35,195 nucleotides of DNA. It comes from a virus. The translations under genes and the position numbers were made by a program. How positions within the stretch are numbered: position 1 is the stretch's first letter; the number at the start of each line of letters is the position of its first letter. The notes under the pieces are model-generated. The model was not told the DNA's origin. It saw only the letters and a program-made list of their open reading frames with translations, and ran no database searches. The stretch covers positions 1-35,195 of IMG/VR virus record IMGVR_UViG_3300031977_000093. The stretch is one strand, 5' to 3'. This document shows positions 21,592 through 30,900 of the stretch, one piece after another.

Positions 21592-21884
21592 GATGTTGTC
21601 ACCGTTACATATCCAACTTGTCCTGTGCCTTGCGAGCCACGAACATGTGGAGTGTTGATTTCAGCGACTTTGAGATAGCCGCCATGGTTAAAGACGCCGC
21701 CTAACTCTAGGCCACTGTCGTCTGTTTGCAAGGCAGTAAAGACTGTAAACGTGTTACGGCCCTCACCTGCGTTCTGTATTTGCTCAAGATACGTGGAGTA
21801 CGCTCGAACTAACTCTGCAAAATATTGATAATCGTACTCTTCAGGCGGGACTGGAAAGAACGGTAAGGTAAGGTTTCTGGACAT
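21588..21884 (-). CDS. Small late phage protein of unknown function
   Basis: 98 residues. The N-terminus MSRNLTLPFFPVPPEEYDYQYF is aromatic/proline-rich, then a helix LVRAYSTYLEQIQNAGEG, then a beta-rich second half ending GSQGTGQVGYVTVTTS. The form recurs in marine phage structural modules as I recall it. Its last base is shared with the next gene's start. Probably a small virion or tail component. Confidence 0.6.
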   Translation of the reverse strand: MSRNLTLPFFPVPPEEYDYQYFAELVRAYSTYLEQIQNAGEGRNTFTVFTALQTDDSGLELGGVFNHGGYLKVAEINTPHVRGSQGTGQVGYVTVTTS

Positions 21885-24253
21885 TACCTTCTCCCGTCTG
21901 GCCTTACTTCAACCCTCGGGGAACCAAGTCTCCATGCTACGCCTGTGTCATCGCTTTCAATCCTGAAGGCGAACGATCTACCTCTAAGCCGAACAAATAT
22001 CTGGTCTGTGAACTGCTCTACCGGGACACTGGCTGTTTTAGCAACAGAACCATTGTTCGAGTTAGAGTAGTTTGTACCCGGGAAGTTGCGCACTTTCAGC
22101 GTCATTGTGGCACTAGGTGTAGGGTTTGACGAGTCACGGAACGTCATATCTGGTATCAGACGCTTCATGAATACAAATTGTTCGCCTTCTCCAAGGTCCA
22201 TTTGGCTGGACTCAATGTAGGCGCTAATGCCTTGCGCTGGGCTTGTGCTGCCATCATCAAAGCCGATTTCATGCAAGTACAAGGAGTGATCTGTGCCAGC
22301 AGCAATAGGCTCGGCATTCACGCCACGATCTAGCCAGACCGTGCGAGACAAAGTGCCATAGTACCATACTTTTTGCTGATAATTGTAGGTAACGTAGCGA
22401 TCATTTTCATTGCTTGAGGCTGATGGATAGAACCACGTTACCTCAGAGAATGCAGTGTTGGTGGACGCTGTAACCTTTTCAAGCTGATCATTATTGATGT
22501 CAGTGAAGACGTAATCACGCACAGCACAGGGCAAACGCTGCACGGCACCGCCGTAGACGTAGAACTCTTCTGCGCCCATCCAGAACACATTGTCCTCAAC
22601 GTTAATCGCCGCAAGCGGACCCGCAATCGTAATGTTTTCAGAGATGGCGTTGATACCAAAGGTGAACGGCGGTCCAAGGTACTGCATGGCGTGTAGCGAT
22701 ACATCAGTAAAGACAAGCACCTGCTGCCTTGTTTCGATAGCGGTTACAATCTGCGACCCAGAACCAATTCGCAAATCACCTGCTGTGTTTTCGACGTTCG
22801 CATTCCAGTTAAGAATGTTTTCTTGGTCGGAGAAGCGAATAAGCAAGGGGTCTTGAATGCCCGGGGCTGTCTCAGCGTCACAACCAAATGCAATCACATG
22901 GCGATCTCGGTCAGAAACAAGAACCTGTTTCGCAACAGTTGGTGTGTTATTGTAGTTTTCTATCTGGTCTACTGTAATCGTTAGATCATTAGCAGGCGTT
23001 GCCCCACCCAAGCTCGTGCCAAGAATGGTTATTGTATCAGAAACCTGATAGTTCACACCACCACCAACGATACTGACGATGTTGTAAACACCGCTAACTG
23101 CTTCAATGATGAACTCTGCACCACCACCAGAGCCACTTGTGCTGTCCTGCGTAACGCGTGTGTATGTCGCAGAGCCTGTGGATGTACCAGACGATGAAAT
23201 GGCAGCTATGGTGCCTGTTGAGCCTAGCAAAACAGCACGATTAGCTGTGCCGTTTGTCTTGTCCCAATAGTAAATGCCAGCGTCACGCACGTTAATAATA
23301 AGGTCTTCACCAAAGTTATCGTGTGACCAAATACGCAATGTTTGACCAGATGCTGTCAGGGATGATGCTGAACCCCAAGCCCCACGGCCCCAAGTTCCTG
23401 CACCCCAACCGTTACCCACGATAGTCGTATCAAGACCAGTGTTAATCTGATATGTACCAACAACGCTTGCCCCGCCGCTACCACTATCTGAAGTCGTTGC
23501 GAATACATACGTTGGGTTTAGACCAGTTGATGTCGTTATGCTGCCGATTGTAGAAACTTCACGCGCTTCTACCTGATAGGTATCACTGTCCACAATCGCT
23601 GTGATCTGATACTCTTGGTTAAGAACATCTGCGGTTATCGCATCGCCAAGAGTTGCGGCACCTGAGAACGTAACAAAGTCATTCTCCAACGCGCCATGAT
23701 CTGTGTCAGAAACGATCAATGTTGCACATGTAACTGCATCGCCAGATGTGTGCGCTGCTGCCGTAGTATCATTTACCCCACGAGTACAGCCCGTCAGGAT
23801 ATTACCTGATATTGATGCATACGTGATGATTTCATCGTTAATCTTGATACGTCCAGAGTCAGGAAAGCCTGTGCTTGACGTTAAGGTAATGTCAGTATCA
23901 ATGATCGCAACATCAGCACCAAGCGTGTTTGCATTCGCTGTAAATGTTACATCGCCTGCGCTTGTCGTTGTGCGAATAGGTGTGATGTCAGAGTATCCGC
24001 CACCTTCGTTAATGTAATACTTCAGGTGCGTACCAACGCCAATGTAGCTTGTGCCGTCCAGAGCTACCCAAGGGTGTAGAGCGCGGCATGTGCCTAAAAA
24101 GTTGGTGCTAGACTGCTTAATCCAGCCACCAATCTTTTCAGGATACCCAAAGCGAAAACGTACTTTGTCCATGTCAAACCACCCACCTTCGTTGGTGTAT
24201 GAAGTGGTTTCACGGTTTATTCCGGGTCGAAACTGAAGTTTTGTGAACGGCAT
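21884..24253 (-). CDS. Large beta-rich structural protein (tail-associated)
   Basis: 789 residues, rich in T, S, G, V and I and mostly beta. The N-terminus PFTKLQFRPGINRETTSY then YTNEGGWFDMDKVRFRFGYP and KIGGWIKQ (to about 46) is a block shared by virion proteins of short-tailed marine phages; a GTWGRGAWG motif occurs near 287-295, matching GWGRGTWGQLAW in the 32367 gene. The middle holds 'ITYASISGNILTGCTRG'-like sequence reminiscent of carbohydrate- or receptor-binding structural domains. It is probably a tail or adhesion protein. Start ATG 24253 has AGGAG 8 nt upstream. A -10 and a palindrome lie just upstream. Confidence 0.7.
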   Translation of the reverse strand: MPFTKLQFRPGINRETTSYTNEGGWFDMDKVRFRFGYPEKIGGWIKQSSTNFLGTCRALHPWVALDGTSYIGVGTHLKYYINEGGGYSDITPIRTTTSAGDVTFTANANTLGADVAIIDTDITLTSSTGFPDSGRIKINDEIITYASISGNILTGCTRGVNDTTAAAHTSGDAVTCATLIVSDTDHGALENDFVTFSGAATLGDAITADVLNQEYQITAIVDSDTYQVEAREVSTIGSITTSTGLNPTYVFATTSDSGSGGASVVGTYQINTGLDTTIVGNGWGAGTWGRGAWGSASSLTASGQTLRIWSHDNFGEDLIINVRDAGIYYWDKTNGTANRAVLLGSTGTIAAISSSGTSTGSATYTRVTQDSTSGSGGGAEFIIEAVSGVYNIVSIVGGGVNYQVSDTITILGTSLGGATPANDLTITVDQIENYNNTPTVAKQVLVSDRDRHVIAFGCDAETAPGIQDPLLIRFSDQENILNWNANVENTAGDLRIGSGSQIVTAIETRQQVLVFTDVSLHAMQYLGPPFTFGINAISENITIAGPLAAINVEDNVFWMGAEEFYVYGGAVQRLPCAVRDYVFTDINNDQLEKVTASTNTAFSEVTWFYPSASSNENDRYVTYNYQQKVWYYGTLSRTVWLDRGVNAEPIAAGTDHSLYLHEIGFDDGSTSPAQGISAYIESSQMDLGEGEQFVFMKRLIPDMTFRDSSNPTPSATMTLKVRNFPGTNYSNSNNGSVAKTASVPVEQFTDQIFVRLRGRSFAFRIESDDTGVAWRLGSPRVEVRPDGRR

Positions 24254-24275
24254 TCAACGATCTCCTGATACCCAG

Positions 24276-24326
24276 ATTATACATATTTTGAACAATTGTT
24301 CGAGTTATCTTTTTTGAAAAAATAAG
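24276..24326 (-). promoter_or_regulatory. Putative promoter and operator within the late operon
   Basis: On the minus strand a perfect TATAAT (+24276-24281) lies 23 nt before the ATG at 24253. No good -35 is present; in its place is the perfect 12-bp palindrome GAACAATTGTTC (24290-24301). That is the layout of a factor-dependent promoter. A near-palindrome of T and A runs (24306-24326) follows. It could start a separate transcript for the structural genes after the lysis cassette. GAAC-N4-GTTC also resembles a Gram-positive LexA-type site, but the host is unlikely to use that. Confidence 0.5.
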
Positions 24327-24335
24327 CCGAACAAG

Positions 24336-24959
24336 TTATGATAGCCACCCATAAATCTTTTTGGTCTTTTCAATACGATCATCAAGACCATGGTAGCCAC
24401 CATTCACACGCCTTGTGATGCTCTTGATGATACTGTCATTAACGCCCTTATCAGCAAGCCCAAACAGTCCGTTCTTTTCAAAAAAGAAGATTGCGCTGTC
24501 CATAGCAAGCTCATCGGCAATAGGTGATGGATCATCTACAAGGCTGTCACGACCAATATGCTCGGCAAACGCACGAACGTTGTCCTTGCCTGTCAACTGA
24601 ATGAAACCTTTTCCCGCGTACAGCCAGCCATCATTAGACCCCGCTGCATTGCCCATGCGTCCGTTATAGACCTTGTTTGCCAGCTTCTGGGGGTTCATTG
24701 CGTATGGTGCGGCTTCAGCCTCTGATGCAAAGCGTGAGGGCCACACACGGCACATTGTAGATGCGCGGTAGTTTAGGTTCTCTTCGCTAATCATAAAGTT
24801 TCCGCTTTCGTGCGCTGCCTGACCTAACAAATGCGCCCCACGATTTGGAGACAACTTGTAGTGATCTGCAATTGCACGGGCGGTATTAGGGCCAAATGCC
24901 CCATCTGCTGTTACGCCACACTTGGTTTGCAGCATCTTTAATGCATCACCCTTTGCCAT
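24336..24959 (-). CDS. GH19-type endolysin with N-terminal peptidoglycan-binding repeat
   Basis: 207 residues. About 11-33 resemble PG_binding_1 (TKCGVTADGAFGPNTARAI); the rest is a glycoside hydrolase family 19 fold: GQAAHESGNF (46-55) carries the likely catalytic Glu51, SEENLNYRA (58-66) the second acidic region, and GKGFIQLTG (115-123) the substrate-cleft block. It should cleave peptidoglycan at the end of infection, reaching the periplasm via the holin; there is no signal peptide. It overlaps the next gene by 1 nt (TAATG). The family is common in phages. Confidence 0.88.
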   Translation of the reverse strand: MAKGDALKMLQTKCGVTADGAFGPNTARAIADHYKLSPNRGAHLLGQAAHESGNFMISEENLNYRASTMCRVWPSRFASEAEAAPYAMNPQKLANKVYNGRMGNAAGSNDGWLYAGKGFIQLTGKDNVRAFAEHIGRDSLVDDPSPIADELAMDSAIFFFEKNGLFGLADKGVNDSIIKSITRRVNGGYHGLDDRIEKTKKIYGWLS

Positions 24960-25324
24960 TATTTCATACTCCCCTTCATATCAAGCATCCCTTCATGGTC
25001 ACGATTGATGTATTTGAGTTCGTTTTCAAGCAACGCTACACGCTGCTGTAGTGCAGTAATCGCACCGATTGTACGAGCTAGATTGTCATGGTCTTCCCAC
25101 AACTCGTCTAGCTCGTCCCAAAGATACCCAATCTCCATAAATGCATCTTTTACATCACGCTTGAGATTGACGTTATCTTCGATAGCCATCTTTGATCCAA
25201 GCTGACTAACTGTTTCTTCAAGGCTTGCTATAGTTGCGGCCTGCTGTGATACCCACCAGACACCGCCTGCAAGCTGCACAGCCATTGCCGCCACAAGAGC
25301 TATAGGTACTTTCAGGTTTTCCAT
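24959..25324 (-). CDS. Membrane-anchored coiled-coil lysis protein, possible spanin
   Basis: 121 residues. One N-terminal transmembrane helix (KVPIALVAAMAVQLAGGVWWV, about 5-25) and then a long charged coiled coil to the end. This is the shape of an inner-membrane spanin (Rz-like), and it is encoded between the endolysin and the putative holin, but there is no overlapping Rz1-type lipoprotein, so another membrane role is possible. Starts and stops overlap the neighbours by 1 nt each (TAATG). Confidence 0.6.
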   Translation of the reverse strand: MENLKVPIALVAAMAVQLAGGVWWVSQQAATIASLEETVSQLGSKMAIEDNVNLKRDVKDAFMEIGYLWDELDELWEDHDNLARTIGAITALQQRVALLENELKYINRDHEGMLDMKGSMK

Positions 25325-25707
25325 TACTTCCTCTTAAAGAACGCCTGTGCCCCTCGGATTCCAAAGGACGCACTTATTGCAATTCCAAGGCTGTAAAAAT
25401 ACCAGTCTGGTGCCTTGTTAAGCTGCTCAAAGCCTCGGTCTACCCAACCTTCTGCACCCGGAATCCAACACAAAATCAATGGAATCGACAGGATAATTAC
25501 GAACCATTCGTCCTTCCATGACGACGTAGAACCCTCTGCCATGATCCGCTCCCAGTCCGCTATGGACGTTTCCTTAGAAAGCATGATCTTAGCTTTGGCT
25601 TCGGCCTCAGTTAGCTTGAGTTTAGCAGACGCAGCTTGTGCATCGGCTTTACCTTTAAGCCAACCACCTGCGAGTTCAGTTATTGGTCCTATTAGTGCTT
25701 GTAGCAT
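25324..25707 (-). CDS. Putative holin (GTA_holin_3TM-like)
   Basis: 127 residues. The N-terminal half is a helix rich in A/K/E (AASAKLKLTEAEAKAKIML), followed by two clear membrane segments (FVIILSIPLILCWIPG, about 68-83, and YFYSLGIAISASFGIRG, about 102-118), and the first ~14 residues may be a third. The layout and the 'WKDEW...P...PDWY' flow match the GTA_holin_3TM family of holins, which act in the inner membrane to release the endolysin. It sits next to the endolysin cassette. Assigned by layout, not by search. Confidence 0.65.
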   Translation of the reverse strand: MLQALIGPITELAGGWLKGKADAQAASAKLKLTEAEAKAKIMLSKETSIADWERIMAEGSTSSWKDEWFVIILSIPLILCWIPGAEGWVDRGFEQLNKAPDWYFYSLGIAISASFGIRGAQAFFKRK

Positions 25708-26013
25708 CTACTTTCCTCCCGCCATGTTAGAAAAGCCAAAGTATGCCGCTGTTACGCCAGATACGGCAACAACATAGACCGCTGCAATATCTGCAAGCAA
25801 ACCAGCGGCTGTATCTAACGCTAAGAAAGAAGCTAGTACAATAAGAAGCGGATACGCAAGCATTCCGCTCAGAGCAAACCACGTCATACGCAGTTGTGCG
25901 TCACGCTTATGGTCCGCATCTTCCATTTGGCGACGGCGATCCTCAAGCATAATTTCACGCTCATCAGGGTCTATAGTGCCGTTGCTATTTAGGTCATAGT
26001 CATCCTTTGTCAT
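25708..26013 (-). CDS. Two-transmembrane protein with N-terminal EF-hand loop
   Basis: 101 residues. Residues 7-18 (DLNSNGTIDPDE) are a canonical 12-residue EF-hand calcium loop (D1, N3, N5, I8, D9, E12). A charged helix follows, then two membrane segments (ALSGMLAYPLLIVLASFLAL and IAAVYVVAVSGVTAAYFGF). It lies immediately before the putative holin with no gap, so it may be a second holin or an anti-holin. A lone EF-hand loop in a phage membrane protein suggests calcium binding may tune pore formation; that is inference. Confidence 0.65.
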   Translation of the reverse strand: MTKDDYDLNSNGTIDPDEREIMLEDRRRQMEDADHKRDAQLRMTWFALSGMLAYPLLIVLASFLALDTAAGLLADIAAVYVVAVSGVTAAYFGFSNMAGGK

Positions 26014-26176
26014 TCAAGTACCTCTCCGCAATACGCTTATGGTGCGTAATTATAACAACTTTTCCGTATTTGTCATATACCACGTATTGCCCCAACTTAT
26101 TGTATCTTAACGTTGAAGCAGAAGATTCCTGAATTTTGGTTTTTTCTGAGGACTTTTGCTTTGTTTTTCTCGGCAT
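26000..26176 (-). CDS. 58-residue basic protein, overlapping gene
   Basis: MPRKTKQKSSEKTKIQE... then LRYNKLGQYVVYDKYGKVV: a basic tail leading into a small beta-hairpin/helix domain ending in RIAERYLNDKG. It overlaps the upstream 26097 gene by 80 nt in another frame and the EF-hand gene start by 14 nt. Both overlapping frames look like proteins, so the true start could be further inside. Found by reading the sequence; expression is unproven. Confidence 0.5.
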   Translation of the reverse strand: MPRKTKQKSSEKTKIQESSASTLRYNKLGQYVVYDKYGKVVIITHHKRIAERYLNDKG

Positions 26177-26261
26177 AACACGCGTCTTCAGTAGAAAATG
26201 TTCCTAGTTGATAATGCTCTAGGTTGCCATTTAAAAGATGTATCCAGACAAGAACCCACAT
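26097..26261 (-). CDS. 54-residue phage protein, overlapping gene
   Basis: MWVLVWIHLLNGNLEHYQLG then TFSTEDACYAEKNKAKVL and FCFNVKIQ: the form of many small phage proteins ('..G....y.lG.F.t...C...k..A'), with two cysteines that could pair. ATG 26261 overlaps the upstream stop as TGATG. Plausible by pattern and position; no role known. Confidence 0.6.
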   Translation of the reverse strand: MWVLVWIHLLNGNLEHYQLGTFSTEDACYAEKNKAKVLRKNQNSGIFCFNVKIQ

Positions 26262-26728
26262 CACCAGCGATCCAGATAAACGCCTAAATAATATATGCCC
26301 AGAATAACGCCTGTTGAAGCAAGAGCAATAACAGTAACAGTTTGTATAAGCTCAATCTGTTCCTCACGCTTTTTCATTGCTGCTTTCTTGGCTTCTTGTC
26401 GCGCTTTACGCGCTTCAGCTTGCCACTGAATCCAGCGGTCCCACTGCCCCGGTCTTCCGTACAAGCGGATGTAAGACTCTAATTCTTTGCGCTGTTCTCT
26501 TATTTTTTCAAGTTGCTGGAACTCTTCCCAATCACCTTCAGCACCACCCGTGATAGCAGTGATCGGACTGTTCTTCTTACGCTGAACAGCATCCTTAAGT
26601 TCTTCTTCCGCTGTAAGAAATTTACCCACATTGGACATTAAATCCGCTGTTTCACGCCCATTGGCAATGCATGTGCGTATTACAGAATAAGCCGCATTTG
26701 CTGCGGCAATGGTTTCCAGAATAGCCAT
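26261..26728 (-). CDS. Membrane-associated coiled-coil protein of unknown function
   Basis: 155 residues: an N-terminal helical part (AILETIAAANAAYSVIRTCI), a coiled region, 'EFQQLEKIREQRKELESYI' and 'GRPGQWDRWIQWQAEARKAR' (about 91-110, recognisable from marine phage proteins), and one transmembrane helix near the C-terminus (about 128-151). It belongs to a group of small late membrane proteins beside the lysis cassette; function not established. Confidence 0.6.
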   Translation of the reverse strand: MAILETIAAANAAYSVIRTCIANGRETADLMSNVGKFLTAEEELKDAVQRKKNSPITAITGGAEGDWEEFQQLEKIREQRKELESYIRLYGRPGQWDRWIQWQAEARKARQEAKKAAMKKREEQIELIQTVTVIALASTGVILGIYYLGVYLDRW

Positions 26729-26826
26729 TAGGTCAGATTTAACCTCGCAGGACAGAGATAATCGGGACTTACACGATATACTCTATCATAATATCCGAAG
26801 CGTTTCGACCCACAGTCGTAAAAGCA

Positions 26827-26880
26827 GGCTTTATAAAAGCCCAGTTGGAAACTCTGGCCCCAAGCTATCAGGACCAGAGT
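26827..26880 (-). terminator. Two hairpins after the small late gene at 26889, possible terminator
   Basis: Read on the minus strand: ACTCTGG-N16-CCAGAGT (26851-26857 with 26874-26880), then GGCTTT-TAT-AAAGCC (26827-26841) followed by TGCTTTTACG. The second has a short T tract. It probably separates the fibre module from the lysis module. The rest of the 160-nt gap (26729-26888) shows no clear promoter, although TATTAT/TATGAT-like sequences are present. Confidence 0.45.
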
Positions 26881-26888
26881 GCATATCA

Positions 26889-27113
26889 TTACTCAGCCGC
26901 TACGTCAGTAGCGTCAGCCTCAAGGGACTGAGCCAACGCATTTACAAACGCTTCACGACCAAAGGCCAACTGATCTACGTTGAAACGCGCACTACCTAGC
27001 TTGCGGTCCAGATCAGTAATGTGGTTGACCATAGCAATCTGCTCTTGGGTCAGGTCGTCAACGTTGTATTCTTTGTCGTTGACACTGATGGTTTTCTTTT
27101 CATCTTTCGCCAT
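26889..27113 (-). CDS. Small late protein, DUF6447-like
   Basis: 74 residues: TISVNDKEYNVDDLTQEQIA (about 8-27, 'i.i.g.eY.lddLs.e'), a helix with LDRKLGSARFNVDQLAFGREAF and a polar tail. This is the form of the DUF6447 family in marine phages, role unknown. AAGGAG lies 8 nt before ATG 27113. Confidence 0.6.
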   Translation of the reverse strand: MAKDEKKTISVNDKEYNVDDLTQEQIAMVNHITDLDRKLGSARFNVDQLAFGREAFVNALAQSLEADATDVAAE

Positions 27114-27135
27114 CGTAAGTCTCCTTTATGTTAAA

Positions 27136-27495
27136 TTATTCTGCGGCTGGTGCCCAAGGCATTCCGTCAGACTGTGAGTTTGCACGATCAATTTGACCTT
27201 GCACCTTCTCTGTACGGTTTGCTTCGACACGCGCTTTTGCTTCTGCGGGTGTTTCGTCGCCTTCAACTAGGCTTGCATATACCCAGTTTAGAACGTCCGC
27301 TTCAGTCAAATCCGCGTATGGGATGTAGTCTGGGCTTGATGGATCGGGGTCGCAACGCAACTTACCGCTCTCTGTAGCAGTGTAAACGGGATCACCGTCG
27401 CTTGCCGCTACGCAAGACCAATAGACGAGGATTACTCCGCCGTCTGCATCATTATGCGTCATGTTGTTGACGCTCCAAGTACAAGTAATAGCCAT
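27136..27495 (-). CDS. Tail-fibre-associated small protein (DUF7936-like)
   Basis: 119 residues. It begins MAITCTWSVNNM, like the next gene's MAITYTWEF, and has 'FIPYADLTEADVLNWVYASL'-type sequence (about 58-76, 'LTe..v..Wv'). Such proteins sit beside fibres in marine phages and are grouped here as DUF7936-like by recall. Together with the neighbour it is a tandem pair, so gene duplication is likely. Ribosome site AAGGAG 9 nt upstream. Confidence 0.6.
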   Translation of the reverse strand: MAITCTWSVNNMTHNDADGGVILVYWSCVAASDGDPVYTATESGKLRCDPDPSSPDYIPYADLTEADVLNWVYASLVEGDETPAEAKARVEANRTEKVQGQIDRANSQSDGMPWAPAAE

Positions 27496-27509
27496 TGTTT
27501 GTTTCTCCT

Positions 27510-27899
27510 TTATGGCTGGGTTACAAAGGGTAAAGTTGTTGAAGTCGATGGAGTGTACTTTCGCCAGAAGTAACCTCTAGTCATGCCAGAATCGACATCT
27601 AAACCATCTAATCCATCAGAAAGTATTTGACGCCAGTAAGCCAGTTCACCTGTAAGCATTGCGCCTTCAATCATAGCTTCAACTTGAGTTTGAGTTAGGT
27701 TTTGGAACTCAACAAAAGTAGTTAAATCCGAAGTGTCTAACTTTACCGTGTCAGATGTAGTTGCTTCTAACGCTACGCCATCTCTTGTGTCGGTCGCTTT
27801 TAGCCGCCAGTCTATTTCGGTGATAACATTTGTATGTGCGCCGATTGTTTCCGTTTTTACGGAGTTCTGATCGAACTCCCATGTATATGTAATTGCCAT
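27510..27899 (-). CDS. Tail-fibre-associated small protein, paralogue of the gene at 27136
   Basis: 129 residues: MAITYTWEFDQNSVKTETIG, a beta-rich middle (DWRLKATDTRDGVALEATTS), then FQNLTQTQVEAMIEGAMLTG and an aromatic C-terminus. The shared start and LTxxxV block with the 27136 gene point to duplication. Possibly a chaperone or fibre-tip partner, as it follows the large fibre gene directly. Confidence 0.6.
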   Translation of the reverse strand: MAITYTWEFDQNSVKTETIGAHTNVITEIDWRLKATDTRDGVALEATTSDTVKLDTSDLTTFVEFQNLTQTQVEAMIEGAMLTGELAYWRQILSDGLDGLDVDSGMTRGYFWRKYTPSTSTTLPFVTQP

Positions 27900-27900
27900 A

Positions 27901-30900
27901 TTAGACCACCTTTTCTATGCCAAAGTAGTTTGCGCCCATCACGTTAAGAACGGCTGTTCCTGCCAAACTTGTAAAACCAATTCGGGCAGCAATGGGGTCA
28001 ATTCCCCCGCTGTCAGAAAAGGCTGTTGTGAATGATGCTGTATCGCCACCGCTGTCACGCACAGAGAAGCCGATGCCGCCATTGTAATGCTGCGCCCGAA
28101 CAAGATACCACGCGGCGGCATTTCCAGATGCTCCGCCATCAATTTCAGATATTGTTATAAAGAAGTGCGCCGTAGACCATTGGTTCGTTGTGCTATCAAG
28201 GTAGTAATCTATATAAATCGAGCCACTAGCAGACGCTTCAGATGTGGCAACAACAGTAGGTTCAACAAGGCTATTTACTGACCAACCGACTGTTCGAGTA
28301 GAAAGCATTTGCTCTTCATTAAGACGCATACCCTCTTGGAAAGCATTAGTAGAAGCTGTGTCGTTTACATAAAAACGTAAGTCTCTTCCGTAGCCTCCAT
28401 ATTCCCCAGTTCTAAACGAGGCAATTCCCGCGATACCCTGTGCGCCCGTAGCGTCTTTCCAAGTGATCGCATTACCCGTACCGTTACCTGTATTACTGTT
28501 GTACAAGGTTAATCCGGGCGGGATCGTACCAGATGTGTGAGAAGAACCTGCCGCATTCAAGTTCATCAAGTTTTCACCGCTTGAAGCGTGAATGTTTACT
28601 CGGTTGTTTCCTGCATCCACGAATATGGCATGAGTGTCTGTGTCACTCTCAACACGGAAGTCATTCAAAGAGCGACTATTCTCGTTAAAGATTGCGCCTT
28701 CGGAACACAAGTCTAATGCTCGTGCCGATCCTATATCACTTGCATTGTCTGACGTACTCCAAGTGTAGAACGAAATAGCGTTATTATAGTTTCCACTGCC
28801 ATCGTGCCGAGTGCGAATACTATGAGCATAGTTGTATGACTGATCGTAGCCCAGACGTACTTGAACGCCACCGCCTCCTGCGCCATTAGTGTCGCCAGCT
28901 CGTAAAGTTAAAGCAGTAGACGACTGTGAACCAAATACATCAAGATAAGATTGCGGATTAGACACACCAACGCCCACACGATCAACACCCGCTTCAACAA
29001 ATAGCATATGGGTGTTGTTATTTGACTCAACACGGAAGTCAATGTCGTTACTGCTATCATTAAACACATTGCCTTGGGGGTAAGACCATTTTTGGAAACG
29101 GCGAACATTGTTCGTATTGTCTACGTCTAACGTGACTTCAAAAGCCGCTGTGGTAAAGTCAGAACCTGTAGATTCCCTAATGCCAGAAAAAGAAAGCGCA
29201 GTAGAGTTGCCTGTGTTTTGTGCAAGCTGCAATATCCGATATGCAGACCCCGCTGCGGAAGCCATTGTGGTGGGGTTGGATACCACCGCAGTTGTGGAAG
29301 TGAACACAGTCCCGCTGATGTTACTTCCAACCTGAAATAATCCGTTATAGTTATTTGCTGTGCCTGTTCTTCCAATAGATACATGATCGTAACTTGCATC
29401 CAAAAACAGCATATGACTGTAGTTGTCACTCTCGACGCGGAAGTCGTTATAAGAGACTCCATCTTCGTTGAAAATTGCGCCTGTGGTTGCGTAGACACTA
29501 AAAACATCAATCTGGGATGAGTTATAAGTGTCTGAAGGCGTCATATACATATTCATCTGGCCTAGATAGCCATTTGTTCCATAACCCAACATGTCCATCT
29601 GGACCATTGCATTCGTTGCGCCACTGTCGCCCCTTTTGATACGCTTTCTAATCTTACGACCAGCGGATGAACTTGTTCTGAAAATTAATTCTTGAGCAGT
29701 TGAGTTGTCCAACCCCATACGAACATCGCCGCTATTTAAAATCATCATCTGAACGGCTAAGTCTGTAGCTTGAGCATCATCAGCACCAGAAGGGGCTGTT
29801 TCAAACCTGTGCGTACCCGTATTCATCTGATAACGAGCCGCTGCGCCCGTTGTCAGGTATCTGTTTGTGCCATCTGTATTGACATACAAGTTTTGGTCGA
29901 TAGTCATACGACGATCACTTGAGCCATTGCTCAGTGACCACATTGAGGCAACTGGACCCAGTTTAATTGAGGTTGTGTCGAATCCAGTATAAAAATCACT
30001 GTTTGTGGTGTTCAGGGCAAGGCCACCTGTGCTACCATCTAAGAACAAAGCATTGCTGCGGCTGCTGCTTTCAATACGGAAGTCGTAGTCATTTCCATTA
30101 TCGTTGAAAACAGCAGCACCAGACGAATTTCCGAGCGTAAAGCGTGTAGTAGCATTTGTTGCAAAAGAAATAGCATTGTCTTCACGGTTCTGGATGAAAA
30201 AAGTGTTGCCAGACATGAAGAGTTCAGTGCCATCAGAAGACGTGTTTCCTGTGGTGCTATTTCTAAATGCAAGCCTTGGTATTGTTGTGTCATAAATACT
30301 AATACCGCTCCCACTAGGGTGAGTTGGAGCATTTGTACCAACGCCAATTAAACCGTCAGATTTTATGAAGAGCGCGTTAGCCGCAGAAGATGTTTCAAAA
30401 TTGTACCCACCTGCTTCTGAGTCAAAGTTCGCATTAGCGCCAGAAAAATCTAAAGTAAGCGCACCCGCTGTTCCTGTATCTCTTGTAAACTTAATTACAT
30501 CTGTTGCACCCGTGACATTTACCTCAAGAGGTACACTCGGTGCCGCAACATTGACGCCCACCCGATCATTCGTGCTATCGACGTACAGGGTGTCGGTGTC
30601 TACGGTTAGGTCGCCATTTAAAACAGTATTGCCAGTTACAGTAAGTGTTGTTGTATCAACTGTCATTGCTGTAGACGCATCAATATCAACAGTAGGCGCA
30701 ACAATCTCAACTTCAGTATCCGCATCAATATCCAACTGCCCGTCGGCGGACGAACTAATTTTTAAAGCAGTATCGCGAAATTGAAGCTCATCGGTTGTTG
30801 TCATCTGAATAGCATTGCCACCCGATGTATTCCCGTTGGCAAGAACTTCGGACAGTTCGTTATTGGCACCAACCTGTGTATCCACATACGCCTTGATCGA

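Noticed and set aside
24290-24301. A LexA/SOS box
   Set aside because: It resembles the Gram-positive GAAC-N4-GTTC form, but the likely alphaproteobacterial host uses GAAC-N7-GAAC; kept only as an unknown palindrome.
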